DNA of 64,000 bases, taken from Halarchaeum rubridurum. Its GTDB lineage: Archaea; Halobacteriota; Halobacteria; Halobacteriales; Halobacteriaceae. The stretch is from NCBI RefSeq assembly GCF_014647115.1, contig NZ_BMOO01000004.1:124001-188000 (forward strand). The letters are read 5' to 3'. The notes below the pieces were generated by a model that saw nothing but the letters and a program-made list of their open reading frames with translations, made no database searches and had not been told where the DNA came from. The translations under genes and the position numbers were made by a program. This document shows positions 8,024 through 15,884 of the stretch, piece by piece. The number at the start of each line of letters is the position of its first letter. The first letter of the stretch is position 1.

Positions 8024-8965
8024 ATGTCAAGCCAAACCGACAGCCCGTCCCTCGCGTGGGGCGGCACACGAACGGTGTACAGCACGCTCGCGGCCCTCTC
8101 CGAGTACGGGACGCGAGCGAAGGACGCGTTGGTGTACAGTTCGGCGTACCTCGTGGTCATCGCCGCCGTCGAGGTGGTGACGGCGATGGTCGCGCTCTCG
8201 CTCCCGCCGAGTCCGGCCCCGCTCGTCATCGCCCTGTTGACGTTCGCGGTCTACGTCGGCGACAGAATCGCGGACGCAGCAGAGGACGCCGCGACGAGCC
8301 CGGAACGGGCCGCGTTCGTCACGCGCCATCGCCGCCTGTTCTCGCTCGGGACCGCGGCGGCGTACGGGCTCGCGGTCGCGCTCGCCGTCCTCGGCGGCCC
8401 GCTCGCGCTCGCCGTCACGCTCCTCCCCGGGGCGTTCTGGATACTCTACGCCTCCGACTGGCTCCCGTCGCTGAGCCGCTACGCCAGCCGGCTGAAGGAT
8501 GTCCTCGTCGTCAACTCCGCGGTCGTCGCGCTCGCGTGGGCGGTCTGCGTCGTCTGCCTCCCGCTCGCGTACGCGGACGGCGCGTTCACGCCGACCGCGG
8601 CCGTCGTCTTCGGCTACTTCTTCCTCGACACCTACGTCAACACGGAGATTCCGAACCTCCGCGACCGCGAGGGTGACGCCGCGAACGGAGTCGCGACCCT
8701 CCCGGTCGTCCTCGGGGTCCGGCGCACCCGCCACGTCCTCTACGCGCTCGACCTCGTCCTCGTCGCGGGGATCGCGCTCGCGTTCGGCGCGGGTATCCTC
8801 GGCGTCGCGATGACCGCCGGTGTCCTCGTCGGCCTCGGCTACGCGCTCTGTCTCGCGTGGTTCGTCGGCCGCACGGAGCGGTACGGTCGCCTCGCAATCG
8901 CCGGTGAGGCGAAGCACCTCCTCGTCGTGGCCGTCGTCGTCGCGCTCGGCGCGGCCGGCTTCTGA
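8024..8965 (+). CDS. UbiA-family prenyltransferase
   Basis: A 313-residue polytopic membrane enzyme of the UbiA superfamily, which transfers isoprenoid chains onto lipid, quinone or carotenoid acceptors. About eight to nine hydrophobic segments run from residue 40 to the end. The first Asp-rich motif is divergent (VGDRIADAAED, about residues 77-87) and the second is better conserved (PNLRDREGDAANG, about 208-220). Substrate cannot be told: menaquinone, archaeal ether lipid and bacterioruberin (lycopene elongase) enzymes all belong here. It is a monocistronic unit, divergent from the MinD operon. Confidence 0.85.
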   Translation: MSSQTDSPSLAWGGTRTVYSTLAALSEYGTRAKDALVYSSAYLVVIAAVEVVTAMVALSLPPSPAPLVIALLTFAVYVGDRIADAAEDAATSPERAAFVTRHRRLFSLGTAAAYGLAVALAVLGGPLALAVTLLPGAFWILYASDWLPSLSRYASRLKDVLVVNSAVVALAWAVCVVCLPLAYADGAFTPTAAVVFGYFFLDTYVNTEIPNLRDREGDAANGVATLPVVLGVRRTRHVLYALDLVLVAGIALAFGAGILGVAMTAGVLVGLGYALCLAWFVGRTERYGRLAIAGEAKHLLVVAVVVALGAAGF

Positions 8966-9003
8966 GTCGGGCACGGACACCGCGTCCAGTCGCCCGACTG
9001 AAA

Positions 9004-9013
9004 CGTTTATTTC
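9004..9013 (+). promoter_or_regulatory. TATA box for histidine kinase
   Basis: CGTTTATTTC about 30 bases before the GTG at 9041 fits a haloarchaeal TATA element. It implies an almost leaderless transcript and supports that start. Confidence 0.45.
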
Positions 9014-9040
9014 TCGGTCGTCGTCGGTTGATTCATATGG

Positions 9041-10729
9041 GTGTGGTGGCTTGTACCGAGCAGTAGTACCGTGCTGCTCCTCACCGCGCTCCTGCTCGTC
9101 TCGATAGCCGTCGGGACCGGAGCCGCGATCCTCGCGTGGCGGGAGCGACCCAAACCCGGGGCGTTCCCGCTTGTCGCGCTCCTCGCCGCGCAAGTGTGGT
9201 GGTCGACGTGCATCGTCTTCCGCCTCCGCGCCGACACCGTCCCCGCGAAGCTCCAGTGGTTGCACCTCGGCTGGCTCGGCGTCGTCTGCGTCCCCGTGGC
9301 GTGGCTCTGCTTCGCGCTCGAATACACCGGCCGGGACCGATACCTGCGCCCGCGGTACGTCGCGCTCCTCTGTGCCGTGCCCGCCGCCACGGTCGCGCTC
9401 GTCGCCCTCGGCGGCCACGACCTCCTCGTCGTCGAGTCACACACCATCGGCGCGAACGGCGTCGTGCGCTTCGAGCAGGGCGGGCCGTGGTACGCCGTCG
9501 TCGCCGGCTACACGTACCTCCTCGGGCTCTGCGGCGTCGCGGCAATCGTCGAACTCGTCGGGAGCGACGCCGTCGCCTTCCGCGGGCAGGGCGTCACGCT
9601 CCTCGTCGGCCTCGCCGCCCCCTGGGTGACGAACGTCGCCTTCCTCCTCGGCACCTTCGAGACCGCGGGCGTCGACCCGACACCCATCGCGTTCGCCGTC
9701 TCCGGCGTCGCCTACCTCGGCGCCATCACCCGCTATCGGCTCCTAGAAACGAACCCCGCGCCGCGGCGGCGCGCCCGCCGCCTCGTCTTCGACGGGATGC
9801 GCGAGGGCGCGGTCGTCCTCGACACGAACGGCAACGTCGTGGACGCGAACGAGTACGCGGTCGACGCCCTCGGCATCACGCGGGAGTTGGTGCTCGGCGA
9901 ACCCGCGACGCGCGTCATCCCCGAGTACGAACGTCTGCGCGACGGGAACACCGCCGGCCACCTGACGCTCGGCGACGGCGACGACGCGCGAACGTACGAC
10001 GCCGCCGTCACGGACGTGAGCGACGTCCACGACCGCCACATCGGCTCCATCGTCACCTTTCACGACGTCAGCCGGTACGTCAGACAACGCCAACGCCTGG
10101 AGGTGCTCAACCGCGTCTTACGCCACAACATCCGCACGGAGACGAACGTCATCCACGGCTACGCCGAGCGCTTCGGCGACAGCGACGCCGGGCGGATAGT
10201 CCAGGAGCGCGCCGCACGCATCGAGGCCGTCGGCGAGAAGGGCCGACAGGCCGTCGAGTTGTTCGAGCGGACCCGCGAGGAACACACCGGCCGACCGCTC
10301 GCCGGCATCCTCGACGACTGCGTCACGCGCGTCCGCGAGAGCCACCCCGACGTCGACGTGTCGTACGACCCGCCGCCCGCGGACGTCGTCGTTTCGAGTG
10401 CCCTCAGCGCCGTCTTCGACAACCTGATCGAGAACGCCGCGAGACACAACGAGGGCGACGAGCGCCACGTGACCGTCGAGACCCGGCCGGACGCCGAGGA
10501 GGTGTCCGTGGTCGTCGCCGACGACGGGCCCGGAATCGACGCCCAGGAGACCGACGTCATCCGCGACGGTGGCGAGAGCGCGCTCCGCCACGGGAGCGGC
10601 CTCGGCCTCTGGATCGTCCGCTGGGGGACCGAAATCGCCGGCGGCCGCGCCGAGTTCGACGACCGCGAACCGACCGGAACCGCCGTCACCGTCACCGTCC
10701 CGCGACTCGACGCGCCGAGCGGAGAGTAG
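9041..10729 (+). CDS. Sensor histidine kinase (7TM N-terminus, PAS, HisKA-like, HATPase)
   Basis: A 562-residue membrane sensor kinase. Seven hydrophobic segments fill residues 8-230 (the histidine-kinase N-terminal 7TM domain). A PAS domain follows at about 240-350 (MREGAVVLDTNGNVVDANEY), then the dimerisation helix with the phospho-acceptor His in VLRHNIRTE (about 363-371), and the ATPase domain with N-box (NLIENAARHN), G1 (ADDGPGID) and G2 (GSGLGLWIV). The signal is unknown. The upstream ATG at 9036 is out of frame and stops at once, so the GTG is used. A HalX-like regulator lies convergently at 10781-11239 and could be its partner. Confidence 0.9.
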   Translation: MWWLVPSSSTVLLLTALLLVSIAVGTGAAILAWRERPKPGAFPLVALLAAQVWWSTCIVFRLRADTVPAKLQWLHLGWLGVVCVPVAWLCFALEYTGRDRYLRPRYVALLCAVPAATVALVALGGHDLLVVESHTIGANGVVRFEQGGPWYAVVAGYTYLLGLCGVAAIVELVGSDAVAFRGQGVTLLVGLAAPWVTNVAFLLGTFETAGVDPTPIAFAVSGVAYLGAITRYRLLETNPAPRRRARRLVFDGMREGAVVLDTNGNVVDANEYAVDALGITRELVLGEPATRVIPEYERLRDGNTAGHLTLGDGDDARTYDAAVTDVSDVHDRHIGSIVTFHDVSRYVRQRQRLEVLNRVLRHNIRTETNVIHGYAERFGDSDAGRIVQERAARIEAVGEKGRQAVELFERTREEHTGRPLAGILDDCVTRVRESHPDVDVSYDPPPADVVVSSALSAVFDNLIENAARHNEGDERHVTVETRPDAEEVSVVVADDGPGIDAQETDVIRDGGESALRHGSGLGLWIVRWGTEIAGGRAEFDDREPTGTAVTVTVPRLDAPSGE

Positions 10730-10780
10730 GCGACCCTCGCGGCCGATACCCCGAAAAGAGGGGGAGAACGGACGGGCGCG

Positions 10781-11239
10781 TCAGGACGGTCGGATGATCG
10801 CGGCGACGTCCGCGTCGTCGAGGTCGTCGGGGAGCGCGGCGAAGCGCTCCGCCGCACGCTCGCGCGCCGCCGCCGTGCCCTCGCCCGGCGACGTCTCGTA
10901 GAGCGTCGCGACCGCCTCGCGGTACGCCGCGATTCGCCGCGCGCGGTCGGCGACCCGTCGAACCGTCGCCCCGTCGGCGTCGGGCGCGAGCACGCCGTCG
11001 TACGCCGCGGTGTCGACCGCCTCAGCGGTCTCCGAAACTGCGACGACCGCGAGCGACCCGTCGGCGCGCTCCCGAGCCGCCCGCACGAGCTCGTCCGGGT
11101 CGTCCACGGCGTCCGGGGCGAGCAGGAGGAGCGTCCCCCCCGGGATACGCTCCGGGAGCGCGGCGCGCGACTCGACGTGGACGCAGCGCTCGTCCAGCAC
11201 ACCGACGAGGGACGCGTCCGAATCGACGACCAGTATCAC
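10781..11239 (-). CDS. HalX-type response regulator with degenerate receiver
   Basis: A 152-residue protein from a GTG start. The first 90 residues follow a receiver fold (MILVVDSD, with the acidic pocket Asp pair). The usual phospho-Asp strand reads LLLLAPDAVDDPDEL and the conserved Lys region is weak, so phosphorylation may be lost. The C-terminal Arg/Ala-rich helix (VADRARRIAAYREAVATLYET) resembles the HalX domain found after haloarchaeal receivers. It is convergent with the histidine kinase. A TATA-like GTATTATC about 30 bases upstream points to a leaderless transcript. Confidence 0.7.
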   Translation of the reverse strand: MILVVDSDASLVGVLDERCVHVESRAALPERIPGGTLLLLAPDAVDDPDELVRAARERADGSLAVVAVSETAEAVDTAAYDGVLAPDADGATVRRVADRARRIAAYREAVATLYETSPGEGTAAARERAAERFAALPDDLDDADVAAIIRPS

Positions 11240-11266
11240 TGCACCGGGATAGTTTCACCCCATCGA

Positions 11267-11275
11267 GGATAATAC
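11267..11275 (-). promoter_or_regulatory. TATA box for HalX-type gene
   Basis: On the minus strand GTATTATCC lies about 30 bases upstream of the GTG at 11239, the spacing of a leaderless haloarchaeal gene. Confidence 0.45.
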
Positions 11276-11733
11276 TTCGGTATGAGACAGCTGAAATTAC
11301 CGCTCGGCGACGTGTTGAGGGCGTCTCCGTCGCATAAGAGAGGAAGACCGCCAGCGAGGAGGTCGTCACGTCCGGGGACTGCTCGCGCGCGTGCTCGGAG
11401 ACCGTGGCGGCGGCGGTATCCGTCACTGATCACCCTCTGATTCAGCCGCGAGAATCACGAGACAGCGGTGACCCTGGACAGGTCCCCCGTTCAACTCACC
11501 TTTTCGGGTAGCTTGCAGGAAATCGAAAACCGGTACGAGGGAACTATCTGCCCGGAGTTTACAGCGTTTCCACTTCTGCGTGGAATCGGCGGGAAGTAAG
11601 ATCCGCCCTCCCCGATCGTGAACTCCGGGAGACGACCTCGCTCCGCTCGGCTGCGACTCCCGTGCTCAAATCGGCTCTCGGGATTTTCGACTCGCACGCG
11701 ACTCGCTACGCTCGTCGGTTCGAGTCAGGAAAA
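11276..11733. other. Intergenic region with a tRNA 3'-end duplicate
   Basis: About 460 bases without a convincing gene. Short minus-strand reading frames here lack typical haloarchaeal composition. It contains a 16-base copy of the tRNA-Tyr 3' end at 11601-11616 and a stretch rich in TCGCTCCGCTCGGC-type imperfect inverted repeats (11635-11725), as often seen next to haloarchaeal tRNA genes. Confidence 0.5.
11601..11616 (-). repeat. Partial duplicate of tRNA-Tyr 3' end (att-like)
   Basis: ATCCGCCCTCCCCGAT here is identical to 11733-11748, which covers the 3' end of tRNA-Tyr. The copies are 132 bases apart. Integrases often use tRNA 3' ends as attachment sites, and a leftover direct repeat of this kind is what an excised or decayed element leaves. 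No integrase gene is adjacent. Confidence 0.5.
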
Positions 11734-11807
11734 TCCGCCCTCCCCGATTTGAACGGGGGGCAAGCCGATCTACAGTCGGCTGCTCTACCAGTCTGAGCTA
11801 AGGGCGG
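11734..11807 (-). tRNA. tRNA-Tyr (GTA anticodon)
   Basis: A complete 74-nt cloverleaf on the minus strand. The acceptor is CCGCCCT paired with AGGGCGG, with discriminator A. The D stem is GCTC/GAGC. The anticodon stem is GCCGA/TCGGC around loop CTGTAGA (anticodon GTA), the variable loop is TTGCC, and the T stem is CCCCG/CGGGG around TTCAAAT. The C1-G72 pair is the archaeal tRNA-Tyr identity element. CCA is not encoded and no intron is seen. Confidence 0.96.
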
Positions 11808-11836
11808 GCGCATCGAAACGTAGGCCGTGGTACGAA

Positions 11837-11842
11837 TTTAAG
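11837..11842 (+). promoter_or_regulatory. TATA box upstream of cdrL-like gene
   Basis: TTTAAG between tRNA-Tyr and the ribbon-helix-helix/zinc-ribbon gene. Transcription would begin near 11864, ahead of the in-frame ATGs at 11881, 11896 and 11911. Confidence 0.4.
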
Positions 11843-11910
11843 ACTTCTCATTCGACACCGCCAGCGGGGCGTGGTTTCAAATGGGCGGGCGTCGTATGAC
11901 CCGCTATCGC

Positions 11911-12456
11911 ATGTCGAAGATAACGTTCCGGGCGGACGCGGACCTCGTCGAGCGCGTCGAGGCGCTGGACGCGTCGAAGAGCGAGGTGATGCGCCGCGCG
12001 CTCCGGGCGTATCTCGACGACGACGCGAGTGAGACGGCGTCGGACGCGACGCCGGGGAGTCTCGACGCGCTGCTCGACGCGCGGATCGACGAACGGGTGG
12101 ACGAGCGGGTCGCGCGTCGCCTCGACGAGGAGACGAGCGGGGACGTGACCGTAAACGTGAACGTCGGGGAGACGGCGGACACCCCGGCGGGGTCGGACTC
12201 GCGCGTACGCGAGGCGGATTCGGCGAACGACGCCGCGGGACCCGTGTCGGACGCGACGACCGCGGAGGCGTCGGACGCGCGGGCGTGCCCGCAGTGTGGC
12301 GAGTCGCTGGCGGCGGAACACGCGTTCTGCCCGAACTGCGGGGAGCGGGCCGGTGGACGACCCGCGTGCGAGTGCGGCGCGGAGCTCCGTTCGGACTGGG
12401 CGTTCTGTCCGGACTGCGGGCGTCGGACGATGGCGGGCGACGTCCTCGACAGGTAA
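11911..12456 (+). CDS. cdrL: Ribbon-helix-helix protein with double zinc ribbon (CdrL-like)
   Basis: A 181-residue DNA-binding protein. The first 45 residues form a MetJ/Arc ribbon-helix-helix domain (MSKITFRADADLVERVEAL, then KSEVMRRALRAYL). A low-complexity acidic linker follows, then two C-terminal zinc ribbons (CPQCGES with CPNCGER, and CECGAE with CPDCGRR). Its position directly ahead of cdrS-ftsZ2 matches CdrL, the larger of the two RHH regulators of haloarchaeal cell division. I chose the ATG at 11911 because RHH proteins normally begin just before the KITFR strand; ATGs at 11881 and 11896 are in frame. GTAAGAC motifs cluster at its 3' end and in front of cdrS. Confidence 0.8.
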   Translation: MSKITFRADADLVERVEALDASKSEVMRRALRAYLDDDASETASDATPGSLDALLDARIDERVDERVARRLDEETSGDVTVNVNVGETADTPAGSDSRVREADSANDAAGPVSDATTAEASDARACPQCGESLAAEHAFCPNCGERAGGRPACECGAELRSDWAFCPDCGRRTMAGDVLDR

Positions 12457-12484
12457 GACACGGTCGTTTACACAGCCATTAACT

Positions 12485-12492
12485 ATTTATGC
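12485..12492 (+). promoter_or_regulatory. TATA box of cdrS-ftsZ2 operon
   Basis: TATTTATG about 135 bases before the cdrS ATG. With initiation about 25 bases downstream the mRNA would carry an unusually long leader of about 110 bases, which contains a GTAAGAC/GTCTTAC palindrome. Confidence 0.45.
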
Positions 12493-12514
12493 AGGTCCGT
12501 TGTCGTTGTGCGTA

Positions 12515-12534
12515 CGTAAGACGGAGGTCTTACG
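12515..12534. promoter_or_regulatory. CGTAAGAC palindrome, candidate operator of cdrS-ftsZ2
   Basis: CGTAAGAC at 12515-12522 and its exact reverse complement at 12527-12534 flank a GGAG spacer. It sits where the transcription start or leader of cdrS-ftsZ2 is expected. Further GTAAGAC copies lie at 12453, 12581 and (inverted) 14041. RHH dimers bind such short inverted sites, so CdrL or CdrS is a plausible ligand (inference). Confidence 0.55.
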
Positions 12535-12624
12535 GTGAATCGGCCGGGTCCGCGTCGGTGCGTCCGGTTCGTGATGCTGTGTAAGACACCGAAGGCCAGT
12601 CCGTCTTGCAGGGGAAGACCAACA

Positions 12625-12798
12625 ATGGAGCGTGTGACACTCCGGATTCCGAAGCAGCAGATCGAGGAAGTCGAGGAGATGGTCGAGCTCGGGAAGTTCC
12701 CGAATCGCTCGGAGGCCATCCGCTCGGCGGTCCGCGAGATGCTGGACGAACAGACCGACTCGAAGTCGAACGAAAGCCGCAGCTGGGCGAAGGTGTAA
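12625..12798 (+). CDS. cdrS: Short ribbon-helix-helix cell division regulator CdrS
   Basis: A 57-residue protein that is almost only an RHH domain: strand [12 protein letters not shown], helix [11 protein letters not shown], then [14 protein letters not shown]. It sits three bases upstream of ftsZ2 and is clearly cotranscribed. CdrS is known in Halobacterium and Haloferax as a transcription factor acting on ftsZ2 and other division genes. An in-frame GTG at 12535 would add 30 residues without RHH features, so the ATG at 12625 is preferred. An RHH autoregulatory loop is likely given the palindrome in the leader. Confidence 0.9.
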   Translation: MERVTLRIPKQQIEEVEEMVELGKFPNRSEAIRSAVREMLDEQTDSKSNESRSWAKV

Positions 12799-12801
12799 CA
12801 G

Positions 12802-13974
12802 ATGCAAGATATCGTCAACGACGCCCTCGAAAACGCCGAAGCAGAACAGCGGGACCTGAGCGACGTCGACAGCGATGACAGCGAGTTCGGGGACCCCCGA
12901 ATCGTCATCGTCGGTGCCGGCGGTGCGGGTAACAACACGATCAACCGGCTGTACAACATCGGGGTCGAGGGCGCGGACACCGTCGCCATCAACACCGACA
13001 AGCAGCACCTGCAGATGATCGAGGCCGACACGAAGATACTCGTCGGGAAGTCCCTGACGAACGGCCTCGGTGCGGGTGGGGACCCCTCGATGGGCGAGCG
13101 CGCCACCGAGATGGCCCAGGGAACCATCAAGGAGGTCCTCGGCGACGCGGACCTCGTCTTCGTCACCGCCGGCATGGGTGGCGGGACGGGGACGGGTGCG
13201 GCACCCGTCGTCTCCAAGATCGCAAAGGAGCAGGGCGCCATCGTCGTCGGGATGGTCTCGACGCCGTTCAACGTCGAGCGCGCCCGCACGGTGAAGGCCG
13301 AGGAGGGCCTGGAGAAGCTCCGCGACGAGGCGGACTCCATCATCGTCCTCGACAACAACCGCCTGCTCGACTACGTCCCGAACCTCCCCATCGGCAAGGC
13401 GTTCTCCGTGATGGACCAGATCATCGCGGAGACCGTGAAGGGAATCTCGGAGACCATCACCCAGCCGTCGCTCATCAACCTCGACTACGCCGACATGACC
13501 GCCATCATGAACCAGGGCGGCGTCGCGGTGATGCTCGTCGGCGAGACGCAGGACAAGAACAAGACGGACGAGGTCGTGAAGGACGCGATGAGCCACCCGC
13601 TCCTCGACGTCGACTACCGCGGCGCGTCCGGCGGACTCGTCCACATTACTGGTGGACCGGACCTCACGCTCAAAGAGGCCGAGGGCATCGCGGACAACAT
13701 CACGGAGCGCCTCGACAACTCCGCGAACGTCATCTGGGGCGCGCGCATCCAGGACAACTACAAGGGCAAGGTCCGCGTCATGGCGATCATGACCGGCGTC
13801 CAGTCCGCGCAGGTGCTCGGCCCGTCCACGCAGAAGCAGGCCGATAAGTCCCGCGCGGAACTCCAGGACTTCGAGGCGGACAGCGCCGGCGGGAGTTCGG
13901 ACTGGGAGGGCGCGACGAGCGACGGCGGCCAGGACGAACTCGAACAGAACAACGGCCTCGACGTCATCCGCTAA
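12802..13974 (+). CDS. ftsZ2: Cell division GTPase FtsZ2
   Basis: A 390-residue tubulin-superfamily GTPase that polymerises at midcell in archaea with two FtsZ proteins. The glycine-rich T1 loop ([12 protein letters not shown], about residues 36-47), the tubulin signature GGGTGTG (about residues 127-133) and the synergy-loop region are intact. The MQDIV N-terminus and its cdrS partner identify it as FtsZ2 rather than FtsZ1; FtsZ2 is tied to constriction and FtsZ1 to earlier assembly. The acidic C-terminal tail ends [14 protein letters not shown] run lies 14 bases after the stop. Confidence 0.95.
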   Translation: MQDIVNDALENAEAEQRDLSDVDSDDSEFGDPRIVIVGAGGAGNNTINRLYNIGVEGADTVAINTDKQHLQMIEADTKILVGKSLTNGLGAGGDPSMGERATEMAQGTIKEVLGDADLVFVTAGMGGGTGTGAAPVVSKIAKEQGAIVVGMVSTPFNVERARTVKAEEGLEKLRDEADSIIVLDNNRLLDYVPNLPIGKAFSVMDQIIAETVKGISETITQPSLINLDYADMTAIMNQGGVAVMLVGETQDKNKTDEVVKDAMSHPLLDVDYRGASGGLVHITGGPDLTLKEAEGIADNITERLDNSANVIWGARIQDNYKGKVRVMAIMTGVQSAQVLGPSTQKQADKSRAELQDFEADSAGGSSDWEGATSDGGQDELEQNNGLDVIR

Positions 13975-13987
13975 CGCCGTTCAGTTC

Positions 13988-13992
13988 TTTTT
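13988..13992 (+). terminator. Oligo-T terminator after ftsZ2
   Basis: TTCTTTTTC just after the ftsZ2 stop fits the oligo-T type of archaeal terminator. No strong stem precedes it. Confidence 0.4.
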
Positions 13993-14068
13993 CGCGGCCA
14001 GTACCAACGGCCAGCGACCGCGTTCCGCGCGTCTTCGTGCGTCTTACGCGCGCGTCCGACACGTGGGC

Positions 14069-15040
14069 TCAGTCGGCGGCGTGGACGGCGTCGACGAGGT
14101 AGCACTTCCGACAGACCTCGCGGGTCGTCGGCGCGCCACACTCCACACACTCGTTCAGGTCGGACTCGTCCCCCGGGCTCCGGTATCGCTCGGCGGCCAT
14201 CGCCGCCAGCTCCTCGTAGCCGGCCATGATGCTGTGTCGGGTGCCGGGGTGGGCCTCCTCCAGGGAGAGGAGGAGGTCCTGTATCTCGCCGCGGAACGCC
14301 TCGCTCGAATGCGGACACTCGGCCATGTGGACCGGGAGGTCTCGCAGTTGGGCGTAGAGCGCGACCTCCTTCTCCGGGACGTCGCGCAGGGGCTTCGCGC
14401 GCGGCGTCATCCCGGCCTGGGCGTTGCGCTCGTCGAAGGGGCCGAGCGAGGCGTCGAAGTGTTTCGCCATCTGCTCCGTGTTCCCCTCGAAGACGTTCAT
14501 CAGCGCGGTCTCGGCCTCGTCGTCGAGGTTGTGGCCGGTGAGGAGTTTGTCGGCCTCGTACCCCTGGGCGTACTTCGAGAGGAGGTCGCGGCGGAAGACG
14601 CCGCAGTACGCGCAGGCCGCCATGTTCTCGGGGTCGCTCTCGACGACGTCGTCCATCTCGACGTCGAACTCCTCGGCGTAGGAGACGACCTCGTGGGCGA
14701 TGTCGAGGTCGGCGGTGAGTTCCTCGCAGGCGTCGACGCTCTTGTCGCGGTAGCCGGCGATACCCTCGTGGACGGTGAGCGCGACGAGTTCGACGCGGGG
14801 GTCGTCGGCGAACGTCTCGTGGAGAATCTGCGTGAGCACGACCGAGTCCTTCCCGCCGGAGAGGCCGACCAGCCACGTCTGAGGGTCCTCGGGCGTCGCG
14901 GAACTCGGCAGGAGGTCGTCCTCGCGGACGCGACGGCGGACGCGGCGCTCGACGGACTCGCGGAAGTGGTGTTCGCACAAGTGGTTCCCCGAGTACGCCG
15001 CGTGCATGACCGCCTCGCGGTCGCACTTCGTGCACTCCAT
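14069..15040 (-). CDS. ncsA: tRNA 2-thiolation enzyme NcsA (TtuA/CTU1 family)
   Basis: A 323-residue PP-loop enzyme that adenylates and thiolates tRNA wobble uridine, in haloarchaea with SAMP ubiquitin-like sulfur carriers. The PP-loop GLSGGKDSVVL (about residues 59-69) is intact. The N-terminal zinc finger (CTKC with C..H), the central catalytic Cys in CAYCGVFRR and the C-terminal zinc finger (CVECG, CRKC) are visible. It is convergent with ftsZ2, an order also known in Haloferax. The E1-like activator of this pathway (UbaA) is encoded in the same window at 58391-59200. Confidence 0.92.
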   Translation of the reverse strand: MECTKCDREAVMHAAYSGNHLCEHHFRESVERRVRRRVREDDLLPSSATPEDPQTWLVGLSGGKDSVVLTQILHETFADDPRVELVALTVHEGIAGYRDKSVDACEELTADLDIAHEVVSYAEEFDVEMDDVVESDPENMAACAYCGVFRRDLLSKYAQGYEADKLLTGHNLDDEAETALMNVFEGNTEQMAKHFDASLGPFDERNAQAGMTPRAKPLRDVPEKEVALYAQLRDLPVHMAECPHSSEAFRGEIQDLLLSLEEAHPGTRHSIMAGYEELAAMAAERYRSPGDESDLNECVECGAPTTREVCRKCYLVDAVHAAD

Positions 15041-15127
15041 CGCGTCACCGTTGTCGACGCGCGCGTTTCACCATTACGGAGGGGACGGGGGACACGCAAA
15101 ACGGCGGGAACCGATACGCTTTCCTGT

Positions 15128-15147
15128 TTGACTAAGTGATTAGTCAA
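15128..15147. promoter_or_regulatory. Palindromic operator of the TetR-family gene
   Basis: TTGACTAA and TTAGTCAA are exact reverse complements around GTGA, ending five bases before the ATG at 15153. The position over the start and the near-perfect symmetry suggest a TetR dimer site used for autorepression. Confidence 0.7.
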
Positions 15148-15152
15148 CGAAA

Positions 15153-15758
15153 ATGGGCGAGGACACGGGAACGGAACGCTCGGAGACGCAGACGGCCATC
15201 ATGGAGGCGACGTACCGGGCGCTGTGCGAGCACGGCTACGCGGACCTGACAATGCAGGCCATCGCCGACGAGTTCTCGAAGTCGAAGTCGCTCATCCACT
15301 ACCACTACGACACGAAAGAGGAGTTGTTGGTGGCGTTCCTCGACTACCTCCTCGACGGCTTCCTCGCCAAGGTCGAGGAGACGAACGACGGCGACGACCC
15401 GCGCGAGCGCCTCGACACCCTCGTCGACATCCTCCTCTCGGGCCCCGAGGAGTCCGAGGACTTCCAAATCGCGATGCTCGAACTCCGCTCGCAGGCCCCG
15501 TACGTCGAGGCGTACCGCGAGGCGTTCGCGGCGAACGACCAGCATCTCGTCGGGCTGCTCGCCGACACGGTCGCCGCGGGCGTCGAGAGCGGGGTCTTCC
15601 GCGACGTCGACCCCGAGCGCGTCGCCGAGACGATTCTCGTGATGATCGACGGCGCGCGCTCGCGGAGCGTGCTCTTCGGCAGCGGCGACACCGTCGCGCA
15701 CACCAGACGAGCCATCGACGGCTACGTCCGCTCGCACCTCGTCGCCGACGAGGAGTAG
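15153..15758 (+). CDS. TetR/AcrR-family transcriptional regulator
   Basis: A 201-residue regulator. Residues 15-60 hold the TetR helix-turn-helix (ADLTMQAIADEF, then SKSLIHYHYDTKEELL). The rest is the all-helical ligand and dimerisation domain with no recognisable ligand motif. A perfect palindrome directly upstream (15128-15147) is probably its own operator. No transporter gene is nearby, so the regulated function is unknown. The divergent neighbour ncsA has its start at 15040 and could share control. Confidence 0.88.
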   Translation: MGEDTGTERSETQTAIMEATYRALCEHGYADLTMQAIADEFSKSKSLIHYHYDTKEELLVAFLDYLLDGFLAKVEETNDGDDPRERLDTLVDILLSGPEESEDFQIAMLELRSQAPYVEAYREAFAANDQHLVGLLADTVAAGVESGVFRDVDPERVAETILVMIDGARSRSVLFGSGDTVAHTRRAIDGYVRSHLVADEE

Positions 15759-15776
15759 AGAGCGGCGGGAAACGAA

Positions 15777-15830
15777 GGAGAGGCGAGAAGAAAAGGAGAG
15801 AGGCGAGAAGAAAAGGAGAGAGCGAGAGGA
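15777..15830 (+). repeat. Purine-rich short tandem repeat
   Basis: Between the TetR gene and the next start the plus strand is almost all purine. A unit of about 20 bases (GAGAGGCGAGAAGAAAAGGA) is repeated twice, followed by a decayed third copy. Confidence 0.5.
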
Positions 15831-15884
15831 AACGGGGAAGAGCGAGAGGGAAAACGCGTTGTGGTCCGAGCGCCTTCGTGCCGT

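Noticed and set aside
11236-11433. 65-codon minus-strand ORF upstream of the HalX gene
   Set aside because: It overlaps the HalX promoter and has no protein-like pattern.
11635-11725. Second tRNA gene next to tRNA-Tyr
   Set aside because: Only the 3' end is duplicated; no D arm, anticodon arm or 5' acceptor strand can be formed.
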